Shown piece by piece: positions 22,449 through 27,152 of a DNA stretch of 27,152 bases. A program made the translations under genes and the position numbers. The DNA is taken from positions 1 through 27,152 of the forward strand of contig JAEWAK010000063.1 in the NCBI GenBank assembly GCA_023391695.1, read 5' to 3'. The first letter of the stretch is position 1. Every line of letters begins with the position of its first letter. The stretch is from Bacillota bacterium (GTDB taxonomy: Bacteria > Bacillota > Clostridia > Lachnospirales > Lachnospiraceae). The notes below the pieces were generated by a model, which was given only the letters and a program-made list of their open reading frames with translations, searched no databases and was not told where the DNA came from.

Positions 22449-22697
22449 TTAATTTAATAATGGCATTATGGTACTCTTAAAAAATTCCCTTGCCGTTTCC
22501 TGCTGCAAATGGTACACTGTCCCGTTAACGGAAACAGCCACCCCGCTGCCCTGGCATTCTTTCATGCAGAAATTAGCCTTAAAATCTATTTTATCATGCA
22601 GGGCATTTTCTTCAATTATCTGCTGGAAAAGCTGTATTATGTTATAGGAACCCTTTAAATGGCAGGAGCTTCCTATGCAAACACTAAGTTCAAGCAT
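22449..22697 (-). CDS. Small thioredoxin-like [2Fe-2S] ferredoxin (NuoE-like domain)
   Basis: An 82-residue protein with C7-x4-C12 and, later, C44-x3-C48 (NFCMKECQG), the four-Cys pattern of thioredoxin-fold [2Fe-2S] proteins such as NuoE's C-terminal half and the small clostridial ferredoxins. It lacks the NuoE helical N-terminus. It lies 1 nt after HydA's stop, with a ribosome site (GGAGGAG) inside the hydA end, so it is made together with HydA. It is probably an additional electron-transfer subunit or partner of the hydrogenase. Some bifurcating hydrogenases have extra small subunits, but I cannot name this one. Confidence 0.8.
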   Translation of the reverse strand: MLELSVCIGSSCHLKGSYNIIQLFQQIIEENALHDKIDFKANFCMKECQGSGVAVSVNGTVYHLQQETAREFFKSTIMPLLN

Positions 22698-22698
22698 A

Positions 22699-24402
22699 TT
22701 AATTCTCCTCCTTTACGGCGGCAGGATAGTGAACATGCAGAAGCTCATGGACACGGCCCTTTAACAAACCGTTATATAAGGACATCATAAGAGGACTTTC
22801 CTCGGAACGTTTAATATTGGACAGCTTATCGGCTGCATAGAGGCCTTTTCCCCGTTTTTCTTTCTCTTCTTTAGAGGAGAAAGGCTGACCGGCACCGCTT
22901 ACGCAGCCTCCCGGACAGGCCATGACTTCGACAAAGTCATAATGCTCACCGGCTTTGATCCGTTCAATTAAGTCACCAGCATTTTTAAGGCCGCTGACAA
23001 TGGCAATCCGCAGTTCCCGCTCTCCGAACAGAACCTTGGTTTCCTTAACGCCTTCCATTCCCCGGACACCCTGATAGGCAATGGACATCAGGGAAGTGGA
23101 GGATTTATCGGAGGAGAGCCTTCTTAATACGGCCTCTGTCACACCGCCGGTTACACCGAATATTATTCCGGCTCCGGTCATGGTACCAAAAGGCATATCA
23201 ACGGCTTCCGGTTCCAGGTCTGCAAAAATAAGGCCGGATTCCTTAATCATCTGGATTAATTCCTGGGTAGTGATGACATAATCCACATTCGGGACATCGT
23301 CTGACTTAAATTCTTCCCTGACTGCTTCCTGCTTTTTGGCGGTACATGGCATAACTGCCACGTGTACATGGCGTCTGGAAGAAGTCTTTCCTTGCTCTTT
23401 GACAATGGAAGCAAACATCTGCATGGGGGAACGGCAGGTAGATACATCAGCCATAAGTTCCGGGTAATTCTTTTCACAGTAATTCACCCAGGCAGGGCAG
23501 CAGGAAGTGAACAGGGGCATGGTGTTTCCGCCGGCTTCCAGCCGTTTTTGGAATTCGTTGGATTCCTCCAGTACGGTCAGGTCTGCTCCTGTGGAAGTGT
23601 CATAGATTTCATCAAAGCCCATACGCCTTAAGGCGGCTACGATTTTTCCTATGGTATTTTCCCCGCCCTTTTGACCTAACTCCTTGCCGATAGCAACACG
23701 TACCGCAGGGGCAATCTGTACCGTAACTTTTATGTTCTTATCGTCCAAGGCTTCCCAGACTTTATTTTTATCATTTTTGACAACGATTGCACCGGTAGGA
23801 CATACTGCGGCACATTGCCCGCATCCGACACAGGGAGAGGATGCAATCGGCTGGTCAAAGGCAGTGCTTATGGTCATTTTGGAACCCCGGTGTGCAAAGT
23901 CAATGGCACCGACATTCTGTATTTCATTACACATGCGGACACAGTCGCCGCAGAGGATGCATTTATTCTGATCCCTGGTGATACAGCAGGAGGAATCGTC
24001 AATTTTAGGTTCCGCTGCCGTGTTGGGAAAGCGTACTCCTTCAATGTTAAAGGTGATCGCCAGGTCCTGAAGTTTACATTTACCGTTGTTATTACAGCTG
24101 GTACAGTCCCTGCAGTGGTTGGCAAGAAGCAGTTCCAGAATCATCTTGCGGTATTTCCTAAGGCGTCCGGTATTGGTACGGATCTCCATACCGGCTTTTG
24201 GGGGAGTGGAACAGGCCGCATCCAGGCCTCCCCACTGATTTTCAACCATACACATACGGCAGGCACCGTAGATGGACAGTTCGGAATGATAGCAGAAAGT
24301 AGGCAGCTTGATGCCGGCTTTGCGGATCAGCTCCAGCAGGTTTTTCTCCCCATTAATTTCAACCGGTATTCCGTCTATAATCATATAATCATTTGTCTTC
24401 AT
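22699..24402 (-). CDS. hydA: [FeFe]-hydrogenase large subunit, bifurcating type (HydA)
   Basis: A 567-residue catalytic subunit that makes or uses H2. From the N-terminus: plant-type [2Fe-2S] (Cys in TFCYHSELSIYGACRMC), the HC-x2-C-x2-C-x5-C [4Fe-4S] (HCRDCTSC), two ferredoxin clusters (CILCGDCVRMC; CVGCGQCAAVCPTGA), then the H-cluster domain with its three motifs: TSCCPAW (299-305), MPCTAKK (351-357) and MACPGGC (494-500). All H-cluster Cys are present. The domain set and the NuoF/NuoE partners fit electron-bifurcating, NAD- and ferredoxin-dependent hydrogenases of fermenters. The frame opens at 24432, but ATG 24402 has GGGAGC upstream. It needs maturases HydE/F/G, not in this window. Confidence 0.95.
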   Translation of the reverse strand: MKTNDYMIIDGIPVEINGEKNLLELIRKAGIKLPTFCYHSELSIYGACRMCMVENQWGGLDAACSTPPKAGMEIRTNTGRLRKYRKMILELLLANHCRDCTSCNNNGKCKLQDLAITFNIEGVRFPNTAAEPKIDDSSCCITRDQNKCILCGDCVRMCNEIQNVGAIDFAHRGSKMTISTAFDQPIASSPCVGCGQCAAVCPTGAIVVKNDKNKVWEALDDKNIKVTVQIAPAVRVAIGKELGQKGGENTIGKIVAALRRMGFDEIYDTSTGADLTVLEESNEFQKRLEAGGNTMPLFTSCCPAWVNYCEKNYPELMADVSTCRSPMQMFASIVKEQGKTSSRRHVHVAVMPCTAKKQEAVREEFKSDDVPNVDYVITTQELIQMIKESGLIFADLEPEAVDMPFGTMTGAGIIFGVTGGVTEAVLRRLSSDKSSTSLMSIAYQGVRGMEGVKETKVLFGERELRIAIVSGLKNAGDLIERIKAGEHYDFVEVMACPGGCVSGAGQPFSSKEEKEKRGKGLYAADKLSNIKRSEESPLMMSLYNGLLKGRVHELLHVHYPAAVKEEN

Positions 24403-24416
24403 ATTAGCTCCCATCT

Positions 24417-24475
24417 GTGCGCCTTTGCGCACGTATAAATCAGGATGTTGAAAAAACTGTTTTTTGTTTTTTCAA
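24417..24475 (-). promoter_or_regulatory. Two leader hairpins upstream of hydA
   Basis: GTGCGC-CTTT-GCGCAC (24417-24432) lies 15-30 nt before the hydA start, and TTGAAAAAAC (24448-24457) pairs with GTTTTTTCAA (24466-24475). In the minus-strand mRNA they form a structured leader that could adjust HydA translation or stabilise the mRNA. Confidence 0.5.
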
Positions 24476-24518
24476 TTTAACTCCGTTCCTAACACATATA
24501 TTTTTTGTGTACTTAAAG

Positions 24519-24543
24519 TTGTGTTTATAGTTAGATAACACAA
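24519..24543. promoter_or_regulatory. Dyad TTGTGTT-11-AACACAA between hydB and hydA
   Basis: A perfect 7-bp dyad with 11 nt between, lying in a 229-bp gap in the hydrogenase cluster. Redox repressor Rex binds TTGTTA-N6-TAACAA, which this only partly resembles. It could be an operator for an internal hydA promoter. A weaker GCGAAACCG/CGGTTTTGC stem lies near 24590-24615, after hydB. Confidence 0.4.
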
Positions 24544-24631
24544 ACTTTGTGAGTGAAAAAAATTAGTCCTTTTACTCTTTTCCCCTTGCAAAACCGCCAG
24601 TTCGGTTTCGCCACAATTATAAATAATTTAG

Positions 24632-26506
24632 TTAACCTTCCTGAATGGCATGGAATGGACAGGCTGAAATACAGGCCTGGCATTTAATGCACTTGGTCTG
24701 ATCAATGACAAACGGTTCTTTGACTTTACCGGAGATGGCGGTAACCGGGCAGGACTTTGAACATTTGGAACAGCCTTTGCACAGGGCAGGATCGATATGA
24801 ATTTTCTTTAGTTTCTGGCAGCTGCCCGCCGGACAGCGTTTTTCATAGATATGGGCTTCGTATTCCTCACGGAAGCTTTTTATGGTGCTGACAACTGGAA
24901 AAGCAGCAGTTTTGCCAAGGCCGCACAGGGCAGTGGCAGAAATGGTATCTGCCAGTTCCAGTAACAGTTCAATATCACCGTCCTCGCCTTTTCCTTCAAC
25001 AATACGTTCCAGGATGGCAAGCATCCGTTTGGTACCTTCCCTGCAGGGAACACATTTACCGCAGGACTCATTCTGGGTGAAATTCATAAAGAAACGGGCA
25101 ACTTCCACCATACAGGTATTATCATCCATTACTACCAGACCGCCGGAACCGATCATGGCACCTGCCTTCTTTAAGGAATCAAAATCCAGGGGCAGGTCAA
25201 GCTGTTCTTTTGTAAGACATCCGCCGGACGGACCGCCGATCTGTACGGCCTTAAACCCACCGCCGTCCCGCATGCCGCCGCCGACATCGAATATGACTTC
25301 GCGGAGGGTAGTTCCCATGGGAACTTCAATAAGTCCCGTATTTTTAATATTTCCGGTCAGTGCAAAAGCTTTGGTTCCGGGACTCATTTCCGGGCCGATT
25401 CCTTTGTACCAGGCGGCACCGTTGCTTATAATAAGGGCGACATTTGCAAAGGTTTCCACGTTATTTAATACGGTAGGCATATCAAAGAGACCATGTTCCA
25501 CTGTTCTTGGAGGTTTTACCCTTGGCATGCCCCGGTTTCCCTCGATGGATGCGGTTAAAGCACTGCCTTCCCCGCAGACAAAAGCTCCGGCGCCGCGGTT
25601 AATATGCAGGCGGAAACAAAAATCCGTACCCAGAATATGGTCACCTAAGAGTCCCAGTTCCTCCGCCTGGGCAATCGCGGTTTTTAAACGGCTTACCGCC
25701 ATGGGGTATTCCGCACGGACATAGATATACCCTTCATCCGCACCACAGGCAAGTCCGGCGATCATCATGCCTTCCAGCATTCTGTGGGGGTCGCCTTCCA
25801 TGATGCTCCGGTCCATAAAAGCGCCGGGATCTCCTTCATCCCCGTTGCATACGATATATTTCTGCTTTGTATTCTGGCGTTTTACCTGTGCCCATTTTCT
25901 GCCGGTTGGGAAACCGCCGCCGCCTCTACCCCTTAAGTTGGATTCGGAGATTTCATTAATGATATCGTCCGCACTCATATCAAACAGGGCTTTTTCAAAA
26001 GCGGTGTAACCGCCGATGCCAAGATATTCTTTAATGGAAGTAGCATCTATATGCCCGCAGTGGTCAAGTACAAGACGGGTCTGTTTTTTATAAAATGGAA
26101 TTTCATCCTGTTTTTTATGTACGGTGCCGTCGATCTGTACGGCCAGCCGTTCAATGTGTTTTCCTTCTTTTATGGTTTTTCCGATAATTTCTTCGCAGTC
26201 GGATAGTTTTACTTTGGTATAAAGATACCCCTGGGGTTCGATTCTGACTAAAGGTCCCATTTCACAGAAACCATGACAGCCGCTCTTTTTCATGCCAACG
26301 GCTTCGCCATGGGGTTCTTCTTTCAGTTCTATGGAACAGGGGATGTTCTGTTCCTTCAGTAACCAGGTAAGCCTGTCATAAATCTCCAAGGAACCGCTGG
26401 AGATGCATCCGGTACCGGCACAGACCAGTATTTTCTTGGTTTCAGCGGTAAGGGATGTTTCATAAGTACTGCGAAGTTTCACTAGTTCTTCCCTGTTTCT
26501 AAGCAT
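24632..26506 (-). CDS. hydB: NuoF-like flavoprotein subunit of the bifurcating hydrogenase (HydB)
   Basis: A 624-residue FMN, NADH-binding subunit. The N-terminus (residues 1-120) is a thioredoxin-like [2Fe-2S] domain with CAGTGC and SGCHGFC. The NuoF core has RGRGGGGFPTG for NADH/FMN binding, GDEGDPGAF, and the 4Fe-4S site SCGKCVPCREG. The C-terminus adds two ferredoxin clusters (CKGCSKCSKSC; CIKCQACISAC). This is the full HydB layout of bifurcating [FeFe]-hydrogenases, where NADH electrons enter the complex. ATG at 26506 directly follows the hydC stop (26507), so the two are translated together. The 229-bp gap to hydA is unusual in this otherwise tight cluster. Confidence 0.95.
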   Translation of the reverse strand: MLRNREELVKLRSTYETSLTAETKKILVCAGTGCISSGSLEIYDRLTWLLKEQNIPCSIELKEEPHGEAVGMKKSGCHGFCEMGPLVRIEPQGYLYTKVKLSDCEEIIGKTIKEGKHIERLAVQIDGTVHKKQDEIPFYKKQTRLVLDHCGHIDATSIKEYLGIGGYTAFEKALFDMSADDIINEISESNLRGRGGGGFPTGRKWAQVKRQNTKQKYIVCNGDEGDPGAFMDRSIMEGDPHRMLEGMMIAGLACGADEGYIYVRAEYPMAVSRLKTAIAQAEELGLLGDHILGTDFCFRLHINRGAGAFVCGEGSALTASIEGNRGMPRVKPPRTVEHGLFDMPTVLNNVETFANVALIISNGAAWYKGIGPEMSPGTKAFALTGNIKNTGLIEVPMGTTLREVIFDVGGGMRDGGGFKAVQIGGPSGGCLTKEQLDLPLDFDSLKKAGAMIGSGGLVVMDDNTCMVEVARFFMNFTQNESCGKCVPCREGTKRMLAILERIVEGKGEDGDIELLLELADTISATALCGLGKTAAFPVVSTIKSFREEYEAHIYEKRCPAGSCQKLKKIHIDPALCKGCSKCSKSCPVTAISGKVKEPFVIDQTKCIKCQACISACPFHAIQEG

Positions 26507-26983
26507 TTACTTATCCTCCTTTAATTCGTTCAAAAGTTCGGCGGCCTTTTCCGGAGTCATGGCCGGATATACCTTATCGTTTACGGTAAGTACCGGAGCC
26601 AGTCCACAGGCACCAAGGCAGGAGACAGTCTCAACGGTAAAGGATAAGTCGTCGGTAGTAGCTTTGGCTTCCGACAGGCCTAATTCCTTCCGGAGTCTTT
26701 CAAGAATCGGAATGGATTTTCTTACATGACAGGCGGTGCCGTCACAGACTTTTATTACATATTTACCTTTCGGCTGAAGGGAAAAGTTCTCATAAAAGGT
26801 TGCCACACTGTATATTTTAGCCTGGCTGATACCCAGCTTTTCCGACAGGTACGGAAAAACTTCCCCAGGCAGGTAGCGGTACTGCTCCTGTATATTCTGC
26901 AAAATAGCGATGATTGCACTTTGCCTGTTTCCAAGCTTATCAATGATTGCATCGACAACCTTGTAATCAAATGTTTCGTTCAT
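26507..26983 (-). CDS. hydC: NuoE-like subunit of the bifurcating hydrogenase (HydC)
   Basis: A 158-residue [2Fe-2S] subunit: an N-terminal helical bundle with AIIAILQNIQEQYRYLP, then the thioredoxin fold with CDGTACHVR and VSCLGACGLAP giving the four cluster cysteines. It works with HydB in NADH oxidation. An in-frame ATG lies at 27001, but ATG 26983 has GGAGG 5 nt upstream and starts the conserved part, so I choose it. It is the first gene of the hyd cluster, and the promoter must lie in the short stretch before it, next to the repeat element at 27031. Confidence 0.93.
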   Translation of the reverse strand: MNETFDYKVVDAIIDKLGNRQSAIIAILQNIQEQYRYLPGEVFPYLSEKLGISQAKIYSVATFYENFSLQPKGKYVIKVCDGTACHVRKSIPILERLRKELGLSEAKATTDDLSFTVETVSCLGACGLAPVLTVNDKVYPAMTPEKAAELLNELKEDK

Positions 26984-27030
26984 AGAATCCTCCATTCTCA
27001 TAATGAACCTCTTATTTTTTATTACAAACT

Positions 27031-27152
27031 AGGGTGTGTCTGAAAACTGCTTGTGCCGGGCTGAATGTTCCACTTTGTGGGAGACAAGGAGCGATTTTGG
27101 GGGCGTAGCGGGTCTACGTTCCCAAAATTGCGACGCAGGATTCCGCAAAGTG
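27031..27152. repeat. Palindromic repeat element, cut by the window end
   Basis: It begins at AGGGTGTGTCTGAAAAC, a motif frequent at ends of small transposable elements. CACTTTGTGG (27071-27080) pairs with CCGCAAAGTG (27143-27152), ATTTTGGG (27094-27101) with CCCAAAAT (27121-27128), and CGTAG (27104-27108) with CTACG (27114-27118), giving one large nested hairpin. The far end is outside the window. It starts 47 bp upstream of the hydC start, so the hyd promoter must lie between or inside it. Confidence 0.6.

Noticed and set aside
23815..24438. Plus-strand 207-aa open frame across hydA's N-terminal part
   Set aside because: Antisense to conserved ferredoxin clusters of hydA; no ribosome site or recognisable domain.
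24519..24543. Rex operator call for the hyd dyad
   Set aside because: Half-sites read TTGTGTT rather than TTGTTA and the spacing differs, so I list only an unassigned dyad.
24882..25724. Plus-strand 280-aa open frame inside hydB
   Set aside because: Lies antisense to the well-supported hydB, has Ser/Pro-rich low-complexity sequence typical of a shadow frame, and no family motif.

Overview
The window looks like a chromosomal segment of an anaerobic, low-to-moderate-GC Firmicute, most likely a Lachnospiraceae-type Clostridium relative. Reasons: an [FeFe]-hydrogenase of the NADH-linked bifurcating type, a 4Fe-4S aldo/keto reductase, Clostridia-style ribosome sites (GGAGG), A-rich coding sequence, and a sugar ABC operon lacking its own ATPase. 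This placement is inference; no rRNA or marker gene is present. I found no CRISPR array, tRNA, rRNA or phage genes.

Layout. (a) 1-2012: a small zinc-ribbon protein, a short stretch that may be the end of a decayed IS200/IS605 element, then an AviRa-type rRNA methyltransferase and a Nudix hydrolase in one operon. (b) 2013-4707: a structured intergenic repeat, then a small subunit and an FAD-dependent GMC dehydrogenase whose Cys spacing suggests an Fe-S cluster. (c) 4708-7498: a DUF1801 protein, then a MerR regulator divergent from a 4Fe-4S aldo/keto reductase; the reductase promoter has the 19-bp spacer with a dyad typical of MerR activation. (d) 7632-8639: a secreted protein of four bacterial Ig-like (BIG2) domains on the minus strand. 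(e) 8987-13890: an organic-acid module of malic enzyme, a KdgT-family permease and a CitA/DcuS-like two-component pair. (f) 14095-15364: an Asp-rich lipoprotein and an inactivated IS1182-type transposase fragment. (g) 15673-22185: a LacI regulator, sugar-binding lipoprotein, two permeases and a GH42 beta-galactosidase, an uptake and hydrolysis operon for beta-galactosides. (h) 22307-22356: a 50-bp perfect palindrome acting as a two-way terminator. (i) 22449-26983 on the minus strand: a hydrogenase cluster in the order HydC (NuoE-like), HydB (NuoF-like), HydA, small [2Fe-2S] protein. (j) 27031-27152: a hairpin-rich repeat, cut by the window end, just upstream of hydC.

How the parts fit: the sugar operon feeds fermentation, malic enzyme supplies pyruvate and reducing power, and the Hyd complex would dispose of NADH and reduced ferredoxin as hydrogen. 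I see no defence system or clearly new system. The features most worth a second look are the anaerobic GMC pair without Tat signal or cytochrome, the KdgT-family permease in a malate-type context, the extra [2Fe-2S] protein and structured leader in the hydrogenase cluster, and several long palindromic elements.
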